Positions 1 to 9,018 are shown, counted from the first letter of the stretch. The stretch is 64,000 nt of DNA from an uncultured Sphaerochaeta sp. (GCF_963677075.1 NZ_OY781873.1:806001-870000); one strand, 5' to 3'. Notes: generated by a model not told the origin, from the sequence alone. Numbers and translations are program-made.

Positions 1-1
1 T

Positions 2-259
2 CCCGTCTTGAACTCTGCTGAGATTGTCATGATCCAGGAGATAACCGATGAAGACAAGATGGGAAGGGTGTTCTCCATCGTGCAGCTGCTCAGTGGCAGT
101 GCAATACCGCTGGGAATCTTGCTCTTCGGCCCCCTAGCTGACAGGGTTCCTGTGGAGTGGCTGTTGATTATTTCGGGAATTCTGCTTGCTGTCGTTGGCC
201 TGCTCTATGGTTCAACACAGAAAACATATCAAACGGGTAGTGTAACCAGGGAGAGCTGA
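2..259 (+). CDS. MFS transporter, C-terminal fragment (cut by window edge)
   Basis: The reading frame is open at the left edge, so only about the last 85 residues are visible. They contain a hydrophilic loop with a DEDKMGRVFS-type segment, followed by two hydrophobic helices separated by a PLADRVP loop, typical of the last helices of major facilitator proteins related to macrolide-efflux or enterobactin-exporter types. The tail is short and polar. The substrate cannot be told. It ends about 40 bp before the convergent c-di-GMP gene. The family call is fairly safe; everything before this fragment lies outside the window. Confidence 0.7.
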   Translation, partial: PVLNSAEIVMIQEITDEDKMGRVFSIVQLLSGSAIPLGILLFGPLADRVPVEWLLIISGILLAVVGLLYGSTQKTYQTGSVTRES

Positions 260-298
260 TCGTACTATTCTCAATTTATAGATTGATTTCCGTTAAGA

Positions 299-3163
299 TC
301 AAGCCTTTACTACCTTGGTTATGAATGTTTCAAGCAACACGGGGCTGAAATACGTATTTGATCGTTCCTGCATGAATGCAATGGTTTTCTCCAACCCTAG
401 TGAGGGAAGATTGTCTGCATAGGTGTTTGCAATGGCAAGGATTTGGGCACTCTCTGGGATATCCTCCTGTTTCAGGCTCTGTGGATATCCACTGCCATCC
501 CACTTCTCGTGATGATACAATACTGCCTCTGCAAAGGGGGCATACTCCCCAACAGAACGAAGGATGTTGTATCCAATCTCAGCGTGTCTTTGCCATTCTA
601 TTACTTGGGCTCGGCTCAGCTCATTTTTGGGTTTGGAGAGAAGAGAGGGAGTAATGGCAATCTTACCCAGATCATGGTACAACCCTGCAAGTCTGAGGTT
701 TTTCACCTCTTCCTCTCGATATCCAAGCACCTCAGCAAAGGCACTCGTCAAGGAAGCGACCAAATTGCTATGTTCTTCTGCCCCTTCCTCCTGCTCAAAA
801 AGTCTGAAGAGCAGGGTGTCAATTACCTGTTTCTTGAAAGCCATGCTCTCCTTGAGCTTGTTGCGATACATTGAGTCCTCTGCAACCTTGAAAGCATCCT
901 CATAGCTCTCCTTGCTCTTTTCCTTTATCGCATAACCAAAGGAGACAGAGAGCTGGATTCCCCTGATTTTTTCTTTCTCCAAGGCCTTGTTGATACGGTT
1001 AACGATGGCTTGTGCATGAAGAGCATCTGTTTGAGGAAGCAGGAGCACGAACTCATCACCCCCAATCCTGCTGACAATATCACCATCCCTGCAGGTTGTG
1101 CGCATGATTTCAGAGACCTTACGTAGCAGCTCATCACCAGCCTCATGCCCAAAAGCATCGTTGGTAAGCTTGAGCCCGTTCACATCGGCAAGTACCAAGG
1201 TAAGGGGGTAGTAGGGTTCTTCATCCAACTCTTCTTTCGCTTGTTCATAGTAGCGTCGGTTGGGGAGTGTGGTCAGGGGGTCTGTCACACTCAGCGTCCG
1301 AATCTCATCCTGCTTGATCCGTTGGGTGGTGCTGTCCCTGAAGACAAGGACAACACCGGTAACGTTCTGGGAGGTACTGAGTATAGGGGCTGCACTGTCA
1401 TTGATGAACCGCTCGTCCCCATCGCGTGCGATGAGGATGGTGTCCTCGTCCAGTTCAACCTGCTTCTTGGTCTCCAGTACTTGTTTTACTGGATTTGGAC
1501 AAGGGTGGCGGTCACTACCGCAAAGAATCTTGAATACCTCTTCAAATGGCCGGCCTTTTGCTTCATCTGCCTGCCAGCCAGTGAGCTGTTCAGCAACCTT
1601 GTTCATGAATTGAACATTTCCCTCCGCATCGGTGGAAATGACACCATCACCAACAGAGAGTAGAGTGGTTTCGAACAGGGTTTTCTCAAAGTATAACTGT
1701 TTTTCCATCTGCTTTTGGGCAGTGATGTCATCGATGATCATGGCGAAGTAGCCATATGAAGGGCTAAATGAAGAGATCCTGAAGAGTCGGTTCAAGTCAC
1801 TGTTGAAGGCCTCAAATGTTTTTGATTTCCCTGTGAGTGCCACCTCCCCATTGTGAATGAACCAGTAAGGCTCTACATGCGGTAAGAGCTCTGTGATTCG
1901 CTTTCCAACTGAAAGCTCAGGAATGAGGCCGGTCTGTGTCTCAAAGTTCTTGTTTACCCTGAGGATGAGATAGTCATTGGGGTTCCCTTCCTCGTCAAGG
2001 AGAATCTGGCAGTATGCAAAACCTTGGTTCATTGCCTCAAAGAGTCTCCGGCTCTCTTCCTCACTTTGCTTAAGAGCCTCTGCCTGGAGGACGCGTTCAG
2101 TGATGTCTGCGTGGGTTCCGCTCATGAGCAAGGCTTTCCCATTCTCATCGCGGCTTATCACTTGTCCACGATCGAAGACCCATATCCAATGGCCATCTTT
2201 GTGCTGCATCCTGAGATCGCAACTATAGAAATCGTTCTTGCCTGCAAGGTGCTCTTCGTGCAACTGCAAGGACTTCTCTAAATCCTCAGGGTGGACAAAT
2301 TGGGTAAAGGTTTTCATCGTGGTTGGTTCCAGCTCTGCTTTTGTGTAGCCGAGCATCTCTGCCCACATGTCATTGATCTTAATGGTATCATCCTTCAGGT
2401 TCCACTCCCACGAACCTAGGTTTGAGCCCTTTATAATGCTGGCAAGCCTGTCACGGGCTTCTCTCAGTTCCCTCTGGTCTCTCTCTTGCTGCCTCTGGTA
2501 GGCATCCAGTCTGTTGATCGCCCCAATCCCAGAGAGAAATGCAATGATAATGACCAATACCGGCCCCAGGAAGGTGACTTTCTGGTCAATGGCAGACCAG
2601 CGTTCTACGTCTTTCTGGCGTATCTCCAGCAGTGCATACTCTTCACTTTCTATGTCATTGAGAATTTGTTCCAACGTCTTGGAGATAGTCTCACTTCGTT
2701 CAAATAGCTTAAGGATTTCCTCCTGCTCAGCTAAGAAGGTTGAATCTTCAAGAATGGGTTGACGATACTGCAAGAGGGGTTGGACACTCTCATCGATCAA
2801 CGTGTCAAAGGTGATTTTCAGGATGTCAAGCCGTCTCTTCTGCTCAGCATTTTCCTTCAGAAGAATCCTTAGTTTCATGAGGCGCTGGTCGAAGGAGTAG
2901 GTGCTGACCCCGATGCTTTCCATGTAGGATCGATCCCCGGTAAGCAGGTACCCACGTTCATTGATGCGGATGTTTTGGAATGTGCGTTTCAAGGCATTGG
3001 TTTCTGTGATGACTTTATAGGTATGGGTAACCAGGCGATTGGTTTCAACCGCTTGGGAAGTCAGCCTGTTTTTCATGTACCCAATGGAAATCAGGGTAAC
3101 ACAGATAAGCAGGAGACCTATGATGAAACTGCCTCGAATACTTACTCGTTTGCTTTTTCGCAT
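299..3163 (-). CDS. CHASE3-PAS-PAS-PAS-GGDEF-HD-GYP c-di-GMP signalling protein
   Basis: A 954-residue membrane protein predicted to make and/or break down cyclic di-GMP. An N-terminal helix (about 12-30) and a second helix (about 195-215) enclose an extracytoplasmic region that resembles a CHASE3 sensor (it includes a NERGYLLTGD motif). Three PAS-like domains follow at about 240-360, 370-480 and 500-630. The GGDEF motif is intact at 701-705, so cyclase activity is plausible. An HD-GYP domain follows, with HD at 830-831, HH at 884-885 and GYP at 892-894. The later metal-binding AD position reads AN (N913), so phosphodiesterase activity is doubtful. It stands alone, convergent with the MFS fragment. 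The signal it senses is unknown. Confidence 0.88.
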   Translation of the reverse strand: MRKSKRVSIRGSFIIGLLLICVTLISIGYMKNRLTSQAVETNRLVTHTYKVITETNALKRTFQNIRINERGYLLTGDRSYMESIGVSTYSFDQRLMKLRILLKENAEQKRRLDILKITFDTLIDESVQPLLQYRQPILEDSTFLAEQEEILKLFERSETISKTLEQILNDIESEEYALLEIRQKDVERWSAIDQKVTFLGPVLVIIIAFLSGIGAINRLDAYQRQQERDQRELREARDRLASIIKGSNLGSWEWNLKDDTIKINDMWAEMLGYTKAELEPTTMKTFTQFVHPEDLEKSLQLHEEHLAGKNDFYSCDLRMQHKDGHWIWVFDRGQVISRDENGKALLMSGTHADITERVLQAEALKQSEEESRRLFEAMNQGFAYCQILLDEEGNPNDYLILRVNKNFETQTGLIPELSVGKRITELLPHVEPYWFIHNGEVALTGKSKTFEAFNSDLNRLFRISSFSPSYGYFAMIIDDITAQKQMEKQLYFEKTLFETTLLSVGDGVISTDAEGNVQFMNKVAEQLTGWQADEAKGRPFEEVFKILCGSDRHPCPNPVKQVLETKKQVELDEDTILIARDGDERFINDSAAPILSTSQNVTGVVLVFRDSTTQRIKQDEIRTLSVTDPLTTLPNRRYYEQAKEELDEEPYYPLTLVLADVNGLKLTNDAFGHEAGDELLRKVSEIMRTTCRDGDIVSRIGGDEFVLLLPQTDALHAQAIVNRINKALEKEKIRGIQLSVSFGYAIKEKSKESYEDAFKVAEDSMYRNKLKESMAFKKQVIDTLLFRLFEQEEGAEEHSNLVASLTSAFAEVLGYREEEVKNLRLAGLYHDLGKIAITPSLLSKPKNELSRAQVIEWQRHAEIGYNILRSVGEYAPFAEAVLYHHEKWDGSGYPQSLKQEDIPESAQILAIANTYADNLPSLGLEKTIAFMQERSNTYFSPVLLETFITKVVKA

Positions 3164-3283
3164 ATAGGTACTGCAATTCTACTAATGAGTTAGCTTAAAT
3201 GACAAGGAATTAATGACGAGAAAAGAGCATATTGGTAAGAATCATCATGAATGTATTGTTTTCAAGGGAGAGGAGAATACAGA

Positions 3284-3345
3284 TTTTTATTAATAAAAAT
3301 AATTATCAATAAGTACTTGATATTATTAATAGGAATGATTACTAT
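3284..3345 (+). promoter_or_regulatory. Promoter and AT-rich operator-like block of the peroxiredoxin gene
   Basis: TTGATA (3317-3322) and TACTAT (3340-3345) are separated by 17 bp, a good sigma-70-type promoter. Just upstream lies a very AT-rich stretch (3284-3310) with ATTAAT and ATAATT half-site-like repeats, the kind of sequence used by PerR/Fur-family repressors. Peroxide-responsive control fits the gene but is inference; no Fur/PerR gene is in the window. Confidence 0.55.
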
Positions 3346-3389
3346 TAAGGCATATACCAAACCTATCACGTACCAAGGAGATTATTGAA

Positions 3390-4067
3390 ATGGACGAAGT
3401 ACAGAACAACGCAACGCTTCCTTTGATTGGAGACAAGGCTCCCGCCTTTCACGCAGTGACCACCCAGGGCGATATCAACTTTCCCGAAGATTACAAGGGA
3501 AAATGGGTAATCCTTTTCAGCCACCCTGCTGACTTTACCCCTGTCTGTACCACGGAGTTTATGACCTTTGCTTCCATGGCTGATGAGTTCAAGGCGATGA
3601 ATACTGAGCTTATCGGGCTCTCCATCGATTCCCTGTATGCACACATAGCATGGCTCAGGAAGATTCAGGAACTGGAATGGAATGGGATGAAGAACATTGA
3701 GGTCAAGTTCCCGGTAATAGAGGATATCAAGATGGATGTTGCCAAGAAGTATGGCATGGTCCAGTCACAGTCCTCCACCCAGGCAGTTCGTGCTGTATTC
3801 ATCATCGATGGAGAAGGTGTGGTGAGAACCATCATGTACTATCCTGCTTCCACCGGCCGTAACTTTGATGAGATCAAGCGTGTGGTCCTTGCCTTGCAGA
3901 AGGCTGACAAGGAGCATATCGCCACTCCCGCAAACTGGAGACCAGGCCAGGATGTCATCATACCAACCCCAGGTTCATGCGGTACCGCCAAGGAGCGGAT
4001 GGAAAGCAAGGATGAGAATCAATATTGCCTTGACTGGTTCCTCTGCTTCCGCAAGGAAAAGAAATAA
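3390..4067 (+). CDS. Peroxiredoxin, Prx6/archaeal-type
   Basis: Thiol peroxidase of 225 residues, predicted to reduce peroxides in the cytoplasm. The peroxidatic cysteine is C53 in PADFTPVCTTE, and the supporting arginine lies in the STQAVRAVF segment. The long C-terminal arm and PTPGSCGTAKERM motif match the Prx6-like group found in archaea and anaerobic bacteria. Cysteines at about 197, 213 and 219 could act as resolving residues, so a 2-cysteine mechanism is likely. The start has a clear AAGGAG (3375-3380). It is a single-gene unit with its own promoter and a strong terminator. The electron donor is not encoded nearby. Confidence 0.92.
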   Translation: MDEVQNNATLPLIGDKAPAFHAVTTQGDINFPEDYKGKWVILFSHPADFTPVCTTEFMTFASMADEFKAMNTELIGLSIDSLYAHIAWLRKIQELEWNGMKNIEVKFPVIEDIKMDVAKKYGMVQSQSSTQAVRAVFIIDGEGVVRTIMYYPASTGRNFDEIKRVVLALQKADKEHIATPANWRPGQDVIIPTPGSCGTAKERMESKDENQYCLDWFLCFRKEKK

Positions 4068-4088
4068 CCTGCAACACTAGTGGAGCGT

Positions 4089-4127
4089 TAAAAACAGGAA
4101 GAGCTTGTATTGCTCTCCCTGTTTTTT
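4089..4127 (+). terminator. Rho-independent terminator after the peroxiredoxin gene
   Basis: An ACAGG-AAGAGC arm pairs with GCTCT-CCCTGT across a short loop, followed by a run of T. An A-run precedes the stem, so it can also serve the convergent NapH-like gene. Confidence 0.8.
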
Positions 4128-4148
4128 CGTCCTCATGTATTTGACGGT

Positions 4149-4760
4149 TTACTTGTAGCTGATAGCACCCTTTGTGCACACCTGCTCACACGCATGACAG
4201 ACGAGACACTCGTGTTTGATGATGCGATGTTTCTCTTCCTTCACGATTGCCCCCGAAGGACAAACTCGCTTGCATCGGCCACAGTTGGTGCAGAGATCAG
4301 GATCGATTACCATCCGTTTCTTTGCTGCCCTGCTGGGAAGCGAAAGAATGGTTCCATAGGGACAGAGCCAATGATGCCAGAGTTCCTCCTCAAAGAAGAG
4401 TGAGAGGAAGACTCCCATTCCTACCAAAACCGGAAGCACCGGAAGCTTCTTGCCCGAGCGTAGGGCCAGTGCCATGAGTGAAAGAAAGGCAACCAACAAT
4501 AATATTCTCAACACGCCGTTCTTCAGGAAGGCGGGGGTTTTCAGGCTGCCCACACGATACTTCTTCTTCAGGTACGTGATCGGTTTCACAAGGGTGTTTA
4601 TGGGACAGATCCATCCACAGTAGAACCGGGAGAAGAAGAGAGAGAGGACAAGTGAGAGGAGGAAGATTCCCATCCACACCTGTACCTTGCCCCTGATGAG
4701 CAAGAAAAGGAAGAGCCCAAGAAAAAGAACCTGTACTGTCCGCTGGATGGTTTTCTTCAT
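4149..4760 (-). CDS. NapH-like membrane 4Fe-4S ferredoxin-type protein
   Basis: A 203-residue membrane protein with several hydrophobic helices in its first two thirds. Two NapH/NosR/RdxA-type cysteine motifs (FYCGWICP near 50 and WLCPYG near 130) are followed by two classical 4Fe-4S motifs at the C-terminus (CTNCGRCKRVCP and CLVCHACEQVCT). Proteins of this type pass electrons between the quinone pool and soluble partners. Here the partner is unknown. It starts 3 bp after the stop of the cupin gene, so the two form an operon transcribed away from the Crp/Fnr regulator. Confidence 0.85.
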   Translation of the reverse strand: MKKTIQRTVQVLFLGLFLFLLIRGKVQVWMGIFLLSLVLSLFFSRFYCGWICPINTLVKPITYLKKKYRVGSLKTPAFLKNGVLRILLLVAFLSLMALALRSGKKLPVLPVLVGMGVFLSLFFEEELWHHWLCPYGTILSLPSRAAKKRMVIDPDLCTNCGRCKRVCPSGAIVKEEKHRIIKHECLVCHACEQVCTKGAISYK

Positions 4761-4763
4761 GGC

Positions 4764-5087
4764 CTATTGTTCCTTGTATACCCTTGGATGGGGTGCTTTG
4801 ACAATGAAGAATTCAACTGGTTCTTCGTTGGTGTTTGCAATGTTCATCTTGGTGTTTGCCGGAACGTTCACGATTGCTCCCTGGTAGTAGTGTGATTCTT
4901 GGTCGTTGAAGGTGGCTGAGAGTGTTCCTCGTGCTATGGTGAGATAGACATTGGAATCACTGTAGTGCTCTGGGAGTGCATCCCCATTGTTCAGAACCAC
5001 ATGGTTGATCATGACCTGATCATCGCCAACCAGTTTTTCAATGACTTTCTCGTCGGTTTTAGTGTAGGTATATACTGTTTCAATCAT
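4764..5087 (-). CDS. Small cupin-domain protein
   Basis: A 107-residue protein with a single cupin barrel: a PEHYSDSNVYLTIARGTLS stretch and a later NVPANTKMNIAN segment, typical of small metal-binding or sensing cupins. AAGGAG sits before the ATG. It is the first gene of a two-gene operon with the NapH-like protein and is divergent from the Crp/Fnr regulator. No reaction can be assigned; a redox or metal-sensing role is guessed only from the neighbours. Confidence 0.8.
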   Translation of the reverse strand: MIETVYTYTKTDEKVIEKLVGDDQVMINHVVLNNGDALPEHYSDSNVYLTIARGTLSATFNDQESHYYQGAIVNVPANTKMNIANTNEEPVEFFIVKAPHPRVYKEQ

Positions 5088-5108
5088 TCTTGACTCCTTT
5101 TATTGATT

Positions 5109-5125
5109 GGTATTCCTAGCATACC
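5109..5125. promoter_or_regulatory. Inverted repeat in the cupin/Crp divergent intergenic region
   Basis: GGTAT and ATACC form a perfect 5-7-5 inverted repeat between two divergent genes, about 20 bp upstream of the cupin start. It is a candidate site for the adjacent Crp/Fnr regulator, although it does not match the classical Fnr or Crp consensus. TATACT at 5140-5145 could be the -10 of the regulator gene. Confidence 0.35.
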
Positions 5126-5175
5126 GGCATCTTCTCCTTTATACTGTTACATAGGTCACACTTTTGGGGGTTTTC

Positions 5176-5835
5176 ATGGATTTCTTTCCTTCAATTGAAA
5201 ATCTTAGGCTGTTTAAGGGCTTTGATATGGAAATGCTCTCCTCCCTTTTTAGTGGAGGTGGGGCAAGACTGGGTTCCTATTCCAAGGGCCAGATGCTTTA
5301 TCTGCAAGGACAGGTGTGTACCACGCTCGATGTGGTGGTAACAGGCAAGGTCTCCATCCAGAGTGTTGATGAGGAGGGGAAGGTTTTCAAGGTTCAGGTA
5401 CTCGAACCAGGAGATGTATGGGGAGCGACCCTGCTGTTCAGTCGGTACAACCATTACCCAATGACGGTAGTCAGTGAAGATAATTCGGCTGTGTTGCACC
5501 TTCCCAAGGCACTGGTGCTTGACCTCTGTGAAGCAAGGGTGGAGTTCCTCTCCTCCCTGCTTGAACTGGTGAGCGACCGTGCCCATGAGTTAAGCATGAC
5601 GGTCACCAAGCTCTCGGCACAAAGCCTTAGGGAGAGTCTGCTTGCCTATCTGCAGAACCTGTCGGTTATCCAAGGAAGCAATACAGTTGTCCTACCAACT
5701 TCAAAGAAAGAACTTGCAGAGCGGTTGGGATTCGCCCGTACCTCGCTCAGCCGGGAGCTGGCATCCTTGGTGGAGGAAGGCCTGCTTAGTTATTCAGGGC
5801 GAAGGGTGGTGCTTCACATTTCTTCACAGAATTAA
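5176..5835 (+). CDS. Crp/Fnr-family transcriptional regulator
   Basis: A regulator of 219 residues from the ATG at 5176, which has a GGGGG ribosome site 5 bp upstream; a TTG at 5164 is in frame but less likely. Residues about 10-125 form a cyclic-nucleotide-binding-type beta barrel (YSKGQMLYLQGQ, then EPGDVWGATLLF). A long dimer helix follows, then a C-terminal Crp-type winged helix (SKKELAERLGFARTSLSREL). No N-terminal cysteine cluster is present, so it is not a classical oxygen-sensing Fnr. It probably controls the divergent cupin/NapH operon. Confidence 0.88.
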   Translation: MDFFPSIENLRLFKGFDMEMLSSLFSGGGARLGSYSKGQMLYLQGQVCTTLDVVVTGKVSIQSVDEEGKVFKVQVLEPGDVWGATLLFSRYNHYPMTVVSEDNSAVLHLPKALVLDLCEARVEFLSSLLELVSDRAHELSMTVTKLSAQSLRESLLAYLQNLSVIQGSNTVVLPTSKKELAERLGFARTSLSRELASLVEEGLLSYSGRRVVLHISSQN

Positions 5836-5937
5836 AGAGTGTATGAAGATTGCATCTCCCTAGTTGCCTTGAGACTCTGGTGTTGCTATTACAATAGGTA
5901 GAAACAACAGATTATGCAGATGGGAGGAGGAAATCCT

Positions 5938-7155
5938 ATGAAACGAATACGTATACTTGTATTGATGACTGTTATGTTTACCGTTGGGATGATTGCAGTG
6001 GCAGCGACTCCGACAGCAGAAGAACAGTATGCTACCATTCAGGGCAAGGACCTGAGTAGCCAGAGTCTTGAGGCGATCACCAAGTCGTACGATAAGCTCA
6101 ATGAGGCAGTAGCCAATGAGGCAGAACAGGCTCGTAAGCGCCTGTACGAGGCTCGGTCAAAAGGGGACAGGGAAGCCTATTATGAAGCTCGGGAGCATCT
6201 GAGTTTGCTGTCCACCTACCACATGGACCAGAATACGAGTGACTATCTTCTTGAAGAGATTCTGTCTCTTGATGAGCCAAAGAAAAGTGAATATGCGGCA
6301 TGGTTGTATGAGCATAGTCCATACTATCGTCCAACCCTTACCTTGGACTTCTCCTCTGAGGGAGAAAACTACCGTTACAGCTATCGGCAGCAGATTCGCA
6401 AGGTTCCTGGCAGTGAGGTTGTCTTGCCATCCAGCGGACAGCTGCGGATGAACTCAGCTCGCCTTGGTGTGCTAGCCGGTTGGGGAGTGACACCTGATGA
6501 GGTCACCTACCAAGCGGGAGAGACGATCAAGATGAGCTATACCAACCAGACCCTCTATGCCATTTACCAGGAAGGGGTTCGCTTTGTCGACCCACTCAGT
6601 GGGACTGATGTATTCATTGAAAGTGAGGATGTTGAGGTCCCCACCCCGGTAGCCGATGATGCGTCAGCCATATTTGCAGGTTGGTATGACAAGAGTACCG
6701 GTACCTTGATCACTGACCCATCTTCCTATGAGAAGCTAGGAAAGGGTGGTTACTTCGAGGCGCTTTGGAAGCGGCTTGCCATTGAGGATATCACCGTTCT
6801 CTATTATGACAAGGAGGCCCTTCCCACCAATACCCAGATGAGTATGGGCTTCTCCTATGCCAATACCGGGACCGTCGACCTTGCAGGGCTTCGCGCAACA
6901 CTGAGCAGTGAGAGCGAATATGTCCGTATTCTCTCTGACGAAATCTATCTTGGTTCATTGGATGCCGGGTTGATGAGTACCAACAACAGCCGTTGGGCAA
7001 CCAGCAGTAAGCAACAGGTACGTGGGGAGAACAACACCTTCCGCTTCGTCATCGCATCTGATGCCCCATCAGGGACTGTTATTCCCTTCACCTTACAGGT
7101 GAAAAATGACAAGGGAGATACTTGGACACAATATTTCGAGAGCGTTGTTCGCTAA
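5938..7155 (+). CDS. Secreted protein with InlB-type repeats, function unknown
   Basis: A 405-residue exported protein. The start is the ATG at 5938 with GGAGGAGG just upstream, followed by a signal peptide (MKRIRILVLMTVMFTVGM, cleaved near AVAA). Residues about 30-120 are helical and charged. Two segments around 165-205 and 225-265 carry the AGWG..YQAGETI..LYAIYQ and AGWYDKSTG..YFEALWK patterns of InlB/Listeria-Bacteroides repeat domains. The C-terminal 120 residues resemble an Ig-like CARDB-type fold. A role at the cell surface or in the periplasm is likely, but no activity can be named. It overlaps the convergent GNAT gene by 4 bp. Confidence 0.65.
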   Translation: MKRIRILVLMTVMFTVGMIAVAATPTAEEQYATIQGKDLSSQSLEAITKSYDKLNEAVANEAEQARKRLYEARSKGDREAYYEAREHLSLLSTYHMDQNTSDYLLEEILSLDEPKKSEYAAWLYEHSPYYRPTLTLDFSSEGENYRYSYRQQIRKVPGSEVVLPSSGQLRMNSARLGVLAGWGVTPDEVTYQAGETIKMSYTNQTLYAIYQEGVRFVDPLSGTDVFIESEDVEVPTPVADDASAIFAGWYDKSTGTLITDPSSYEKLGKGGYFEALWKRLAIEDITVLYYDKEALPTNTQMSMGFSYANTGTVDLAGLRATLSSESEYVRILSDEIYLGSLDAGLMSTNNSRWATSSKQQVRGENNTFRFVIASDAPSGTVIPFTLQVKNDKGDTWTQYFESVVR

Positions 7156-7931
7156 TACTGCTCGGCTATATACACACCTTGTAGTTCTTTTGAGGTGCTC
7201 ATCCCCATCGGGATGGGCTCTCCTTTTTCTCTCCCAATTAAGTTGGCAAGTGGGGAGGATTCGAGCGTGCGTACCTCAGTGATCCCTCTTCCTTTAAGAA
7301 GTGAGAGCATGCTGGAAGCACCATCATTGTTCAGGACCATGGTCTCTACAGCCTTTCCCTCGCTGATAAAGGCGTAACCACCCTCCACTGAGAGCACTTC
7401 ATAGCCATCGGTGAGGAAGGACCATGCCTCTTCATCACGTAGGAGGGCACCTTCTTCACTGGTAGCTGTTCGATAAATTGCATCCAGTTCCTGGTATGAG
7501 AGTTGTGTGGTTTGTTTTTCTCGAGTGTTTGTATCAGATGGTATGGAGAAGGAGAGTACGCTTGAAGTGGTGAAGTATCCGTTTGCCTCATAGAACGGCC
7601 TGACGGCGGGAAAGAGTGTGATGGGGTGGTCATAGGCTTCTCTGGTCGCTTCCAGGAGTTTTCCCATGATTCCCTGTCTTCGGTACTCCTTGTAGGTTGC
7701 AGCTCCAACGATGTAGCTTGTTGGATGTTCCTCCCCCTGTTTGTGATAATTCAGGGGGAGCGCATGCAGTGCACTGACCAGCTTATCGTCCTTTCGAGCG
7801 ACAAAGATATCCTGGTATGAGATTCTCGTTGCAAAAAAGTGTTCCAGGAATGTTGGCTCTTCGTCGAATACGATGAGCCAGAGCTGTTTGAGTTCCTGGT
7901 AGTCACTGGGTTTTGCACGCTCTATGATCAT
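7152..7931 (-). CDS. GNAT-family N-acetyltransferase, Eis-like
   Basis: A 259-residue acetyltransferase. The acetyl-CoA binding loop appears as YKEYRRQGIMGKLL (about 80-95), preceded by the beta strand SYIVGAATY. The remaining C-terminal half and overall length fit the Eis/YitI-like subgroup rather than a minimal 150-residue GNAT. The substrate is not predictable. Its ATG overlaps the stop of the upstream DUF2156 gene (ATGA), so the two are translationally coupled. Confidence 0.8.
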   Translation of the reverse strand: MIIERAKPSDYQELKQLWLIVFDEEPTFLEHFFATRISYQDIFVARKDDKLVSALHALPLNYHKQGEEHPTSYIVGAATYKEYRRQGIMGKLLEATREAYDHPITLFPAVRPFYEANGYFTTSSVLSFSIPSDTNTREKQTTQLSYQELDAIYRTATSEEGALLRDEEAWSFLTDGYEVLSVEGGYAFISEGKAVETMVLNNDGASSMLSLLKGRGITEVRTLESSPLANLIGREKGEPIPMGMSTSKELQGVYIAEQY

Positions 7932-8794
7932 GTTTGCTTTGTTACCCGAAATTTCTCGACCATAAGGTCGGGTTTGTAGGAGAGTTTTGCTTTTCTGAGT
8001 CCAGCAATGCCGGCGTCCTCTTGCCTGTTCACATAATGAACGTTGGAGAGATACTCGCTGACAAAAAGCTGGTTGATGACTGAGTAGATTCCCTTGTAGG
8101 AGGTATCGGCCTTCTCAAAGTGTACGATGGCCATTTCCTCATCGATGATTTCCCCGATGGTGAATGCGGTGAGGTTGTGGTCTACACAGACAAGGATCCC
8201 TTTGAAATTGAGTTCATCCCAGCCATCGAGTGCCCGTTTGAGGGCTCCCAGCTCATCCCTGATCTCCTTGGTTGTGCAATCCTTGCCTTCAAGCCAGGTG
8301 GTGGATGCCATCCTGTAACACTCATCACGTAGTTCCTTGGTGTTCAGGGGGCGTACTGAATAGGTGTAGTGCTTTTCAAATTGGTTGATATGATTGCGCT
8401 TACTCTGCAACTTCTTGCCGGAGAGCTTGATGAGTTTCTCACTCTCGTAAAGATAGTCATCAAGGTTCCTGACATGCTCAGTCTGGTAACCCATCGCTTT
8501 CAACTGTTCTGCTTCTTCGGTGGGTACACATTCAAGGAGAAATCGTTGGCCGGTTTCTGCGCAGTGATCTTCAAGTTCTTTCATTGCCCCAGGAAGGTCG
8601 TCGGTGATGGGAAGCAGGAAACAATCGTCCTCTTCAAGATGCATATACAAGGCTGTATCTGTCTTGCAGATGGTGATGCCGATTGCATCTGCCCAGAGTG
8701 CAACATACGAGTAGTAATATTCATAGGCTAGGTGCTTGCTGTGATCAGGAAACAGGTGTTTGTCCGCGAGGGACGGTGTATAAAATTCTAACAT
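7928..8794 (-). CDS. DUF2156 (phosphatidylglycerol lysyltransferase C-terminal-like) protein
   Basis: A 288-residue soluble protein. The start is placed at the ATG at 8794, which has AGAGGT upstream; longer in-frame starts at 8824 and 8848 lack a good site. The sequence resembles the tandem GNAT-fold domain of DUF2156/MprF C-terminal proteins (KKLQSKRNHINQFEK near 125 and a YKGIYSVINQLF stretch near 235). Free-standing members of this family are largely uncharacterised and may transfer an aminoacyl group from tRNA. It lacks the MprF membrane domain. It forms an operon with the GNAT protein. Confidence 0.75.
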   Translation of the reverse strand: MLEFYTPSLADKHLFPDHSKHLAYEYYYSYVALWADAIGITICKTDTALYMHLEEDDCFLLPITDDLPGAMKELEDHCAETGQRFLLECVPTEEAEQLKAMGYQTEHVRNLDDYLYESEKLIKLSGKKLQSKRNHINQFEKHYTYSVRPLNTKELRDECYRMASTTWLEGKDCTTKEIRDELGALKRALDGWDELNFKGILVCVDHNLTAFTIGEIIDEEMAIVHFEKADTSYKGIYSVINQLFVSEYLSNVHYVNRQEDAGIAGLRKAKLSYKPDLMVEKFRVTKQT

Positions 8795-8982
8795 GATACC
8801 TCTAATGTATTCGCATATATTCATACGTCCTTTTCTGATGATAGTCAAGGCGGGAAGGGCTCTGAGAGGGTTGTTGGGGCTCTGGGCGATGTAACAAGAG
8901 AGAGAAAATGAGAGTACCGAAGATGATAATGGGGGTTGGAATGATTATAAATATATAAAATATAAGAACTTATGTAGAATGC

Positions 8983-9012
8983 TTGACATACGATAACCCA
9001 TCCCTGTATCTT
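8983..9012 (+). promoter_or_regulatory. Promoter of the KamA-like gene, placing the transcript start at the ATG
   Basis: TTGACA (8983-8988) and TATCTT (9007-9012) are 18 bp apart. The -10 ends 6 bp before the ATG at 9019, so transcription would begin at or next to the start codon. No Shine-Dalgarno sequence is visible and an in-frame TAG at 9013-9015 rules out a longer protein. Confidence 0.6.
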
Positions 9013-9018
9013 TAGCAC

